Assembly: GCA_017510065.1 (NCBI GenBank) | Contig: JAFWOB010000152.1 | Span: 1-34,140 of the forward strand | Reading direction: 5' to 3' | Source of the DNA: Parasporobacterium sp. | GTDB taxonomy: Bacteria; Bacillota; Clostridia; Lachnospirales; Lachnospiraceae | Length of the DNA stretch: 34,140 nt | Part shown: piece after piece, positions 6,217 to 13,668 of the stretch | Layout: every line of letters starts with the position of its first letter | Position numbering within the stretch: the first letter of the stretch is position 1 | Notes under the pieces: model-generated | What the model was told of the DNA's origin: nothing | Databases searched by the model: none | Seen by the model: the letters and a program-made list of their open reading frames with translations, nothing else | Made by a program: the position numbers and the translations under genes

Positions 6217-7923
6217 ATGAAGGTAGTGATCGTCGGAGGCGTGGCAGGCGGAGCCACTGCGGCAGCAAGGCTGCGCAGGCTGGATGAGAAAGCACAGATT
6301 GTGGTGCTGGAGAGGACCGGTTATGTCTCTTATGCAAATTGCGGACTGCCATATTATATAGGAGGCGTGATCGAAGAGAAGGGAGAGCTGACCCTGCAGA
6401 CGCCGGAAAGCCTGCACAGACGGTTTGATATCGATGTCCGGGTAAAACAGGAAGTTACAAAGATCAACACAGAAAAGAAAACCGTTTCGGTGAAGGATCT
6501 TCAGACCGGCCGGGACTATGAAGAAAGTTATGACAAGCTGATCCTTTCTCCCGGTGCCCGCCCGTCGGTGCCGGATCTTCCCGGAGTCGACAGCCGGTAT
6601 CTGTTTACCCTCCGGACGGTGGAGGATACCCTGAAGATCCGCCAATATGCCCTGGAGCATAAAGATGGTTCGGCCGTGATCATAGGCGGCGGGTTTATCG
6701 GCCTGGAGATGGCGGAAAACCTGTTGGGACTGGGAATGAACGTGACCGTGATCGGACGCAGCCGGCAGATCATGAGCAATCTGGATTATGATATGGCTGT
6801 TCTGGTTCATGCACTCCTTCGCAGGAAGGGAATCAGGCTGATCCTGGAAAGAAAAGTGGAAGGCTTTGAAGAAGAGGGAAATGCTGTGAAGGTCCTGCTC
6901 TCAGGCAGCATGCAGGCGGGAGCAGAGAAGATCCCGGCAGACATGGTGATCCTGGCAGCCGGTGTAGTGCCGGAAACGGCTCTTGCGAAAGAGGCAGGGA
7001 TAGAGCTGGGACAGAAAGGCAGTATTGTGGTAAATGACCGGATGGAAACGTCCGTTCCTGATATCTATGCCGTGGGAGATGCTGTCCAGGTAAAACATCT
7101 GGTATCAGGCAAAGACGCCGTGATCTCCCTGGCAGGACCTGCCAATAAGCAGGGTAGGATCGCGGCAGATAATATCTGCGGCATCGACAGCCATTATAAG
7201 GGATCGCAGGGCTCTTTCGTGATCAAGCTGTTTCAGATGACGGCTGCAGGGACCGGCCTGAACGAAAAGAGCGCAAAGGCAGCAGGTCTTTCCTATGAGA
7301 AAGTGATCCTTTCTCCCTCTTCTCATGCGGGATATTATCCTGGAGCAAAGGTGATGACTATGAAGATCCTGTTTGAGAGGGGCACCGGCAGGATCCTGGG
7401 AGCCCAGATCGTAGGGCAGGAAGGCGTTGATAAGCGGATCGATGTGCTGGCAACTGCCATCAGCCTCGGCGCCTGTGCAGATCAGCTGAAAGATCTGGAT
7501 CTTTCCTATGCGCCGCCCTATTCTTCCGCAAAGGATCCTGTGAATATGGCAGGTTTTGTGATCGACAATCTTCTGTCCGGAAGGATCAAGCAATTCCACT
7601 GGGAACAGATTCCTGCGCTCCTGAAAAAACAGGATATCACCCTGGTAGATGCCAGAACGAAAGTAGAATACGACAGGGGGCATATAGAAGGATTTATCAA
7701 TATTCCGGTGGACGAGCTCCGCAAGAAGATGAAGGTCCTGGATCCGTCCAGACCGATCTACGTCATGTGTCAGAGCGGTATCCGCAGTTATATCGCCTGC
7801 TGTATCCTGTCAGGGTGCGGCTACGACTGCTACAATTTCTCCGGCGGCTATCGGTTCTATGAAGCCGTTACGAAAGAAAAACAACTCAGCGAAGAGACCT
7901 GGCCCTGCGGGATGGATCGTTAA
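6217..7923 (+). CDS. CoA-disulfide reductase/NADH oxidase-like flavoprotein fused to a rhodanese domain
   Basis: This 568-residue flavoprotein belongs to the CoADR-RHD family, cytosolic pyridine-nucleotide-disulfide oxidoreductases that reduce CoA disulfide, CoA persulfide or polysulfide with NAD(P)H. In order: FAD-binding GGVAGGATAAARLRR at 7-21; redox Cys42 in YANCGLPYYIGG; NAD-binding IIGGGFIGLEMAE near 150; the FAD-contacting IYAVGDA near 285; a dimerisation domain; and a rhodanese domain from about 455 with active-site Cys518 in MCQSGIRS. The TusA-like extra domain found in some relatives is absent. The start follows AAGGAG. A TACAAT box at 6170-6175 may be its -10, without a clear -35. 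It points to handling of sulfane sulfur or thiol stress. Confidence 0.9.
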   Translation: MKVVIVGGVAGGATAAARLRRLDEKAQIVVLERTGYVSYANCGLPYYIGGVIEEKGELTLQTPESLHRRFDIDVRVKQEVTKINTEKKTVSVKDLQTGRDYEESYDKLILSPGARPSVPDLPGVDSRYLFTLRTVEDTLKIRQYALEHKDGSAVIIGGGFIGLEMAENLLGLGMNVTVIGRSRQIMSNLDYDMAVLVHALLRRKGIRLILERKVEGFEEEGNAVKVLLSGSMQAGAEKIPADMVILAAGVVPETALAKEAGIELGQKGSIVVNDRMETSVPDIYAVGDAVQVKHLVSGKDAVISLAGPANKQGRIAADNICGIDSHYKGSQGSFVIKLFQMTAAGTGLNEKSAKAAGLSYEKVILSPSSHAGYYPGAKVMTMKILFERGTGRILGAQIVGQEGVDKRIDVLATAISLGACADQLKDLDLSYAPPYSSAKDPVNMAGFVIDNLLSGRIKQFHWEQIPALLKKQDITLVDARTKVEYDRGHIEGFINIPVDELRKKMKVLDPSRPIYVMCQSGIRSYIACCILSGCGYDCYNFSGGYRFYEAVTKEKQLSEETWPCGMDR

Positions 7924-7941
7924 CAATGGCAGGAAACAGTA

Positions 7942-7979
7942 AAAAGGGACTGTGAAGATGATCCTTCACAGTCCCTTTT
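7942..7979. terminator. Bidirectional terminator between converging genes
   Basis: A perfect 16-bp stem (left arm 7942-7957, right arm 7964-7979) with a 6-base loop. The arms begin and end with AAAA/TTTT so that it can act on both strands. It separates the flavoprotein gene from the converging unknown gene. Confidence 0.85.
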
Positions 7980-7990
7980 GGTTCACGGTT

Positions 7991-8458
7991 TTACAGTACT
8001 ACGACTGTCTTGACTTTGCTGGCCGGAATAGAGATTTCTCCGTCCGCTGTTTTCACAACAATATCAAGGAAGGTAACGACTGCCAGTTCTCCGTCATAGA
8101 CGGTATCAAAATCATTTCTGGTCACGTGCACCTTCTGTCCGGGTTTGAGAACGCTTTCCGGAGATTCGCTTTCAGAAACCCACTGGTCACAGATGGCCAT
8201 TTCCTTGATATCTTCCGGGTATAACTGCTTGAAATCCAGTTCAAAATACAGTTCCTTCTCATAAAAAATCCTGTCAATCTTCAGAAGTGCATGGATCTCT
8301 CCGCTTTTCAACTGTGTGGCTGCCGCATCATAGGAGGCGGTTGCAATCCGTTCCCCATCTTTCGTGGTGACGACAATGGCCAGTTTGATCTTTGACTTGC
8401 TGAGCATCAGCAGCGCCTTATCAATCTCTCCTTCGTGATATATATGCCAGATCTGCAT
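7991..8458 (-). CDS. Uncharacterised 155-residue soluble protein
   Basis: I do not recognise this protein. It has no signal peptide, no membrane segment and no cysteine motif; the single Cys lies in MAICDQWV. The C-terminal part (about 108-155) is rich in short beta strands with KPGQKVHVTRNDFD and alternating Val/Asp, which looks like a small beta-barrel. The N-terminal part mixes helix and strand. The ATG at 8458 follows AGAAAGGAG at good spacing, and a consensus promoter lies just upstream, so it is a real gene transcribed alone. It is divergent from the hydrogenase operon. Confidence 0.75.
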   Translation of the reverse strand: MQIWHIYHEGEIDKALLMLSKSKIKLAIVVTTKDGERIATASYDAAATQLKSGEIHALLKIDRIFYEKELYFELDFKQLYPEDIKEMAICDQWVSESESPESVLKPGQKVHVTRNDFDTVYDGELAVVTFLDIVVKTADGEISIPASKVKTVVVL

Positions 8459-8503
8459 GAAATACTCCTTTCTGTTTCAAGTGATCTATCATCGATAGGG
8501 ATT

Positions 8504-8532
8504 ATTGTAACAGCACTTTCCCGGAAATCCAA
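8504..8532 (-). promoter_or_regulatory. Promoter of the 155-residue protein gene
   Basis: Minus strand: TTGGAT (8532-8527), 17-base spacer, TACAAT (8509-8504). A short inverted repeat (CTATC with GATAG, 8486-8498) lies in the leader. Confidence 0.75.
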
Positions 8533-8617
8533 GAAAAGAAGGGGATGTTTTTTAAAAGGGACATAGCAGACTTCCCCCATGTATAAACAAAAAAACAGGA
8601 AAACGGCAAGTCTGTCA

Positions 8618-8646
8618 TTGCATAAAAACCGGCGGTCGGGTATAGT
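8618..8646 (+). promoter_or_regulatory. Promoter of the hydrogenase operon
   Basis: TTGCAT (8618-8623), 17-base spacer, TATAGT (8641-8646). The predicted transcript start falls near 8652, inside the Rex-type palindrome described next, 30 bases before the first gene. Confidence 0.82.
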
Positions 8647-8651
8647 ATAGT

Positions 8652-8669
8652 TTGTGAAAAAATAAACAA
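8652..8669 (+). promoter_or_regulatory. Probable Rex operator
   Basis: The 18-base sequence TTGTGAA-AAAA-TAAACAA matches the Rex consensus form TTGTKAAnnnnTTMACAA with one clear deviation (A for T in the right half). It covers the predicted start point, directly after the -10 box. Rex is the Firmicutes repressor that senses the NADH/NAD ratio and is known to control fermentation and hydrogenase genes in clostridia. The sequence match is seen; binding is inference. Confidence 0.65.
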
Positions 8670-8683
8670 ACTGGAGGATTCAG

Positions 8684-9172
8684 ATGGCGAAATTAAATGA
8701 AGCAGCCAAAAAAAAGATCAATAACATCTGTGACCGGTATAAAAACGAGGAGACTCCTCTGATGATGATCCTCAGCGATATCCAGAATGAGTATGGATAT
8801 ATCCCGCTGGAGGTACAGGAGATCGTATCACAGAAGACAGGGCTGTCCGTAGCGGAGATCTACGGTGTCGTTACTTTTTATTCCTTCTTCTCCCTGACCC
8901 CGAAGGGAAAATTTGTGATCGGTGTCTGCCTGGGAACCGCCTGCTATGTAAAAGGTGCCCAGATGATCATTGACAAGTTTTCCGAGATACTGGATATCAA
9001 ACCGGGACAGACCACAAAGGACAATATGTTTACGCTGGATGCACTGAGGTGTCTCGGAGCTTGCGGTATTGCGCCGGCGGTTTCCGTAAACGGCAAAGTA
9101 TATCCGAAGGTCAAGGTAAGCGAGGTTCCTGAGATCATCAAAGACCTGCGCAGAAAGGGGGCGGAGAAATGA
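8684..9172 (+). CDS. hydC: Hydrogenase/NADH dehydrogenase NuoE-like [2Fe-2S] subunit (HydC/HndA)
   Basis: This is the small electron-transfer subunit of a trimeric, NAD(P)-linked, probably electron-bifurcating [FeFe]-hydrogenase. The 162-residue protein is a thioredoxin-like NuoE ferredoxin. A helical N-terminal part (about 1-75) is followed by four cluster ligands, Cys82, Cys87, Cys123 and Cys127 (C-x4-C, C-x3-C), in VCLGTACYVKGA and LRCLGACGIAPA. The ATG follows GGAGG. It overlaps the next gene in an ATGA arrangement, so translation is coupled. It is the first gene behind the promoter and Rex-type site. Confidence 0.94.
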   Translation: MAKLNEAAKKKINNICDRYKNEETPLMMILSDIQNEYGYIPLEVQEIVSQKTGLSVAEIYGVVTFYSFFSLTPKGKFVIGVCLGTACYVKGAQMIIDKFSEILDIKPGQTTKDNMFTLDALRCLGACGIAPAVSVNGKVYPKVKVSEVPEIIKDLRRKGAEK

Positions 9173-11031
9173 TCAGGACATTTGAAGAACTGAAAGAACG
9201 CCAGGAGCAGTGTGCAGAACAGTTCAAAACCAAGATTACAGGCGCATCCGGAAAAAGAGCCGTTGTTCTGTGCGGCGGAACAGGATGCCTTTCTTCGAAT
9301 TCCGACGTGATCCGCAAGAAATTCGAAGTGCTTGTATCTGAGAATCATATGGAAGACAAAGTCTCCGTCAATCAGGTCGGCTGTTTCGGATTCTGTTCCC
9401 AGGGACCGTTTGTCAAGATCTTTCCGGAAGATACCCTGTATCGTCTGGTAACGATCGACGATGTGGATGAGATCTTTGAAAAAGATCTGATAGGCGGCCA
9501 GATCGTGGAGCGGCTTCTTTATGAGGACCCCAACACGGGCGAAAAAGTTACAAAACAGGACGATATCAATTTCTATAAAAAACAGCATCGTATTGCACTG
9601 GAACAGTGCGGTCAGATCGACCCGGAAAATATCAACGAAGCGTTGGGAACCGGTGCATTTGCCGGTCTTGCCAAAGCTCTTTCCATGGACCGTCAGGAAG
9701 TCATCAATATCGTGCTGGCTTCCGGCTTGAGAGGCCGCGGCGGTGCAGGATTCCCCACCGGCAGAAAATGGCAGTTTGCCTATGCTCAGCCGGAAGGACA
9801 GAAATATGTGGTCTGCAACGGTGATGAAGGCGATCCGGGTGCGTTCATGGACCGTTCCATTCTGGAAGGCAATCCTCTGGAAGTTATCGAAGGCATGATG
9901 ATCGCCGGTTATGCGATTGGCGCACAGAACGGCTATTTCTACGTCAGAGCAGAGTATCCCGTAGCAGTGCATCGTCTCAGGATGGGAATCCGGCAGGCGG
10001 AAGAGATGGGACTTCTGGGAGACAATATCCTTGGAACTGGTTTTTCATTCCGCTGTCATGTGAGACTGGGCGCCGGAGCCTTTGTCTGCGGAGAAGAAAC
10101 AGCTTTGCTGGGGTCTATCGAAGGACGCCGCGGCATGCCCCGCACCAGGCCGCCATTCCCGGCAGTGGAAGGTCTGTGGCATAAGCCGACCATCGTTAAC
10201 AATGTTGAGACGTTATCCCTTGTTCCCTATATCCTGCGAAACGGCGCAGAGGAATTTGCTTCCGTCGGAACCGCAGGCTCTAAGGGAACCAAAGTATTTG
10301 CCCTGGGCGGCAAGATCAATAATGTAGGTCTGGTGGAAGTTCCCATGGGAACCACTTTGCGCGAACTGATCTATGATATCGGCGGCGGTATCCCGGATGG
10401 AAAGAAGTTCAAGGCGATCCAGACCGGCGGACCTTCCGGCGGATGTCTGACGGAAAAAGATCTGGACTGCGAGATCGATTTCGATACCCTGCGGGAGCGG
10501 GGATCCATGATGGGTTCCGGTGGAGCGATCGTCATGGACGAGGATAACTGCATGGTGGATGTTGCCAAGTTCTATATGGACTTCATCTGCGATGAATCCT
10601 GTGGAAAATGTACCCAGTGCCGGATCGGTACCAGAAGACTCCTGGAGTATCTGGAAAAGATCTGCAATGGTCAGGGAACTATGACGGATCTGGACGAGAT
10701 GAGAGATCTGGCAGCTGTTATCCAGGTAGGCGCCCTGTGTGCCCTGGGACAGACGGCAGCCAACCCGGTCCTTTCCACCTTCCAGAATTTCCATGACGAG
10801 TATGTGGAACACATTGTCAACAAAAAATGTCCTGCCAAAGTCTGCAAGAACCTGATGGAATACAAGATCGATCCGGATCTGTGCCGCGGATGTTCTGCCT
10901 GCGCAAGACAGTGCCCGGCGGACTGTATCCACGGAGAGATCAAGTCACCGTTCACCATCGATGCATCTGCCTGCATTAAGTGCGGTACCTGCATCAGCGT
11001 CTGCAAATTCGGTGCGGTCTATAAGGATTGA
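9169..11031 (+). CDS. hydB: Hydrogenase NuoF-like flavoprotein subunit (HydB/HndC)
   Basis: This 620-residue subunit holds the FMN and NAD(P)H site of the hydrogenase and is the probable bifurcation centre. Domains in order: an N-terminal thioredoxin-like [2Fe-2S] domain (Cys35, Cys40, Cys72, Cys76); a NuoF core with FMN/NADH-binding GRGGAGFPTGRKW near 190 and CNGDEGDPGAFMDR near 220; the SLBB segment; a [4Fe-4S] site ESCGKCTQCRIGTRR near 475; and a C-terminal 2[4Fe-4S] ferredoxin domain (CRGCSACARQCPADC and CIKCGTCISVCKFG). The full-length domain set matches HydB/HndC rather than a plain NuoF. The product must work with the HydA encoded next. Its stop lies 14 bases before the hydA start. Confidence 0.95.
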   Translation: MIRTFEELKERQEQCAEQFKTKITGASGKRAVVLCGGTGCLSSNSDVIRKKFEVLVSENHMEDKVSVNQVGCFGFCSQGPFVKIFPEDTLYRLVTIDDVDEIFEKDLIGGQIVERLLYEDPNTGEKVTKQDDINFYKKQHRIALEQCGQIDPENINEALGTGAFAGLAKALSMDRQEVINIVLASGLRGRGGAGFPTGRKWQFAYAQPEGQKYVVCNGDEGDPGAFMDRSILEGNPLEVIEGMMIAGYAIGAQNGYFYVRAEYPVAVHRLRMGIRQAEEMGLLGDNILGTGFSFRCHVRLGAGAFVCGEETALLGSIEGRRGMPRTRPPFPAVEGLWHKPTIVNNVETLSLVPYILRNGAEEFASVGTAGSKGTKVFALGGKINNVGLVEVPMGTTLRELIYDIGGGIPDGKKFKAIQTGGPSGGCLTEKDLDCEIDFDTLRERGSMMGSGGAIVMDEDNCMVDVAKFYMDFICDESCGKCTQCRIGTRRLLEYLEKICNGQGTMTDLDEMRDLAAVIQVGALCALGQTAANPVLSTFQNFHDEYVEHIVNKKCPAKVCKNLMEYKIDPDLCRGCSACARQCPADCIHGEIKSPFTIDASACIKCGTCISVCKFGAVYKD

Positions 11032-11045
11032 GAGGGAGGAGAACT

Positions 11046-12824
11046 ATGGCATTAATAAACATTAAGATAGAAGGAATCCCTTATCAGGTAGAAGAGGGAC
11101 TGACGATACTGGAAGCAGCCAGAAGATGCGGCTATGAAATCCCGTCTCTGTGTGCGTTTAATCACGGAGAGTGTTCACAGGCATCCTGTCGTGTCTGCCT
11201 TGTGCAGGTCAATACCTCCAGGAGCCTTGTGGCATCCTGTGTATATCCGGTGACAGACGGGATCGAGATCTCCATTTCCTCGCCCATCGCAATCGAGGCA
11301 AGGAGAACTTCCGTGGAACTTTTGCTGTCCAACCATGCGCAGAACTGCCAGGCTTGCGATAAAAACGGAAAATGCGAGCTTCTGTATGTTGCCCAGCAGG
11401 TAGGACCCCGTGAAGGCAAATACAAAGGCTGCAAGACCCCGACGACCTATGACAGGCTTAATCCGTCAATCGTAAGGGATACTTCCAAATGCATTCTCTG
11501 CGGACGCTGCATCGCAAGATGTGCCAGCGCCCATGGCATGGGAATTCTTGGTTTTGAAAACCGCGGATTCAACACTATCGTGGGACCGGCGGAAAACAGA
11601 GGATTTGCCGACAGCCCGTGTATCATGTGCGGACAGTGTACCAGCGTATGTGCCACAGGCGCACTGATGGACCGGATCGATATCCTGGATATCGATGACG
11701 CCATCCGTTCCGGCAAATATGTGGTATGCCAGACTGCTCCGGCAGTCAGAGCTGCCCTGGGTGAAGAATTCGGGTATCCGGTGGGAACAGCGGTAACCGG
11801 CAAAATGGTAGCCTCCCTGAGAAGGTTAGGATTTAAGAAAGTATTCGATACCAACTTCGGTGCGGACCTTACGATCATGGAAGAAGCGACCGAGCTGATC
11901 GGCAGGATCAAGAATGGCGGCAAACTTCCGATGATCACATCCTGCTCCCCGGGCTGGATCAATTATGCGGAATATTTCTATTCAGATCTGCTTCCCCATG
12001 TTTCCAGCTGCAAATCACCTCATCAGATGCAGGGAGCGATCATTAAGCATTATTATGCAAAGAAGGTAGGGATTAAGCCGGAGGATGTTTATGTTGTTTC
12101 GGTTATGCCCTGTACCGCTAAGAAGTTTGAAAAAGAACGTCCCCAGATGGTGACAGAAGGACTCAAGGATGTAGACGCCGTGATCACCACCAGGGAGCTT
12201 GCCAAGATGATCCGCCGCTGCGGTATCAATTTCAACAAACTGCCGGATGAAGAATTCGATATGGATATCATCGGTCAGTATACTGGTGCCGGCGTGATCT
12301 TCGGCGTTACCGGCGGCGTCATGGAAGCGGCTCTTCGAACTGCCTGCTATAAGATGACCGGAAAAGAAGCGCCGGGCCTGACCTTTGAGGCTGTCCGCGG
12401 CGTCGCGGGACTCAAGGAAGCAGCCATCGAGATCGGCGGAGAGACCATCCATGTGGCGGTAGCCAGCGGTATGAAAAATGCCAAGATCCTTCTGGATGAG
12501 ATCCGGGAAGGAACATCCAAATACACGTTTATTGAGATCATGGGATGTCCGGGCGGCTGCATCAATGGCGGCGGACAGCCATATGTCAGAGAGTGCTTCC
12601 TTCCTCATGAATCACACGACATCGGTGATACCTATGTTGCGAAACGGGCTGTAGCGCTGTATAATGAAGACGAGAGGAAATTCCCGCGTCAGTCCCATAA
12701 CAACCAGCAGATCCAGATCCTTTACAAGGATTATCTGGGCGAACCCAATTCCGAACTGGCGCATCATCTGCTGCACACCACCTACAAGGCAAGGATCCCG
12801 TTCAATCCGATCCATCATAAATAA
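11046..12824 (+). CDS. hydA: [FeFe]-hydrogenase catalytic subunit (HydA/HndD)
   Basis: This 592-residue catalytic subunit makes or consumes H2 at the H-cluster in the cytosol. N-terminal relay: a plant-type [2Fe-2S] domain with four Cys (about 34-65); a His-ligated [4Fe-4S] site HAQNCQACDKNGKC; and two [4Fe-4S] ferredoxin motifs (CILCGRCIARC, CIMCGQCTSVC). The three H-cluster motifs are TSCSPGW (L1), MPCTAKKFE (L2) and EIMGCPGGCINGGGQP (L3). The C-terminus carries the small-subunit-like segment. In L1 the residue that is the proton-relay Cys in clostridial CpI is Ser. The ATG at 11046 follows GAGGGAGGAG and matches the ferredoxin-fold start; an in-frame ATG at 11028 is less likely. Maturases HydE, HydF and HydG are not in the window. 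Confidence 0.95.
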   Translation: MALINIKIEGIPYQVEEGLTILEAARRCGYEIPSLCAFNHGECSQASCRVCLVQVNTSRSLVASCVYPVTDGIEISISSPIAIEARRTSVELLLSNHAQNCQACDKNGKCELLYVAQQVGPREGKYKGCKTPTTYDRLNPSIVRDTSKCILCGRCIARCASAHGMGILGFENRGFNTIVGPAENRGFADSPCIMCGQCTSVCATGALMDRIDILDIDDAIRSGKYVVCQTAPAVRAALGEEFGYPVGTAVTGKMVASLRRLGFKKVFDTNFGADLTIMEEATELIGRIKNGGKLPMITSCSPGWINYAEYFYSDLLPHVSSCKSPHQMQGAIIKHYYAKKVGIKPEDVYVVSVMPCTAKKFEKERPQMVTEGLKDVDAVITTRELAKMIRRCGINFNKLPDEEFDMDIIGQYTGAGVIFGVTGGVMEAALRTACYKMTGKEAPGLTFEAVRGVAGLKEAAIEIGGETIHVAVASGMKNAKILLDEIREGTSKYTFIEIMGCPGGCINGGGQPYVRECFLPHESHDIGDTYVAKRAVALYNEDERKFPRQSHNNQQIQILYKDYLGEPNSELAHHLLHTTYKARIPFNPIHHK

Positions 12825-12844
12825 ATTGTCTGTAAGAGGCTGAT

Positions 12845-12885
12845 CATATCCGGCAGGGCTTAGGAACTGCCGGATATGTTTTTTT
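12845..12885 (+). terminator. Terminator of the hydrogenase operon
   Basis: A perfect 12-bp stem (CATATCCGGCAG with CTGCCGGATATG) with a 10-base loop, followed by seven T. It lies 20 bases after the hydA stop. Confidence 0.93.
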
Positions 12886-12941
12886 CGGCAGTTCCTGCTG
12901 GAAGCAGCCTGACTTGTCTGTACTTTATCCGATATCTCTTT

Positions 12942-13478
12942 ATGAAACAGAACGCAAACGCATTTTCATCCGGTCCCATCCTGCTGTATCCGGTACTTGC
13001 CTGTACAGGCTTTATCTGTGCGGCCTTTTTTTCAGAGCCGGGGCTGCTGCTTCGGAACTGGGGATTTCTATGTATCTTATTTCTGATTGCCCGGTTTGAT
13101 ACAGATTGCAGGAAGATTCCCGACCGATGTATTCTTGCGGCAGCAGGCATTGCTGTTTTGTTCACAGGACCGGCCGCCCTGGCACAAGGCCTTATATCAG
13201 TCTTACTGATCCTGTTGCTTCTGAACGCTGCCTATCTGATCCTGCGCTCCTTTGGAAAACGAATCTTACGGGGAAAGAGAAGATTTCTTGGCGGAGGAGA
13301 CGTAAAGCTTTTGATGGCGGCAGGTTTATTCCTGAAACCGTCCGAAAGTCTTGGCATGGTTTTTCTGGCAGGACTATTAGGAATTGTCACGGCTTTCTGC
13401 TTTCATTTCCGGAAAGAAGAGTCGTTTCCTTTCGGTCCGGCTATCGCAGCCGCAGCCGCTGTCATGTTGTTTAGATGA
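12942..13478 (+). CDS. Prepilin peptidase, A24 family (short CpaA-like form)
   Basis: This integral-membrane aspartyl protease cleaves the leader of type IV pilin-like proteins. From the ATG at 12942 it has 178 residues and about five to six hydrophobic helices. The two catalytic aspartates are visible: Asp53 in RFDTDCRKIPD and Asp120 in the GxGD motif LGGGDVKLL. The C-terminus has the usual SFPFGPAIA. The N-terminal methyltransferase/zinc domain of PilD is missing, as in CpaA/TadV. The start is uncertain: no ribosome site precedes 12942, and an earlier in-frame ATG at 12876 sits inside the hydrogenase terminator. No promoter is evident and no pilin, ATPase or secretion gene lies nearby, so it is an orphan here. 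Confidence 0.72.
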   Translation: MKQNANAFSSGPILLYPVLACTGFICAAFFSEPGLLLRNWGFLCILFLIARFDTDCRKIPDRCILAAAGIAVLFTGPAALAQGLISVLLILLLLNAAYLILRSFGKRILRGKRRFLGGGDVKLLMAAGLFLKPSESLGMVFLAGLLGIVTAFCFHFRKEESFPFGPAIAAAAAVMLFR

Positions 13479-13489
13479 GGATGACAAAG

Positions 13490-13574
13490 GGTGACAAAGG
13501 TGACAAAGGGACGGTTCTTTTGTCATCTACTGCTTAGATGACAAAAGAACCGTCCCTTTGTCACTTTTGTCACC
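13490..13574. repeat. Near-perfect 40-bp inverted repeat (REP/MITE-like palindrome)
   Basis: The left arm (13490-13529) and right arm (13535-13574) are each 40 bases and are complementary except for one position that can still pair as G-U in RNA. The loop is 5 bases. Each arm holds copies of the word GTGACAAAGG and the core GACAAAGGGACGGTTC. Extra partial copies of TGACAAAGG extend to the left (13482-13499). Similar GGGACGGTTC palindromes are, as I recall, dispersed in many clostridial genomes and may be moved by REP-type (Y1) transposases, but no transposase is present here. It starts 12 bases after the prepilin peptidase stop and could also end that transcript. Confidence 0.9.
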
Positions 13575-13599
13575 TTTCCTGAAAAATAAAAAGGATCAC

Positions 13600-13628
13600 T
13601 GTTTTTCATATCCGGGTTATGCTACAAT
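13600..13628 (+). promoter_or_regulatory. Probable extended -10 promoter of truA
   Basis: TACAAT at 13623-13628 is preceded by TG at the extended -10 position (TGCTACAAT). The -35 region is weak (CTGTTT/TGTTTT near 13599-13605). It is about 40 bases before the truA start. Confidence 0.55.
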
Positions 13629-13668
13629 CATGAAAAGATAACCGGGACGGTCAGAGGAACAGTAAGAT

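Noticed and set aside
8944-9972. A 342-codon open frame on the minus strand inside the hydrogenase genes
   Set aside because: It lies wholly opposite hydC/hydB, which have unmistakable family motifs, and shows no ribosome site or recognisable domain; it is a shadow of codon use.
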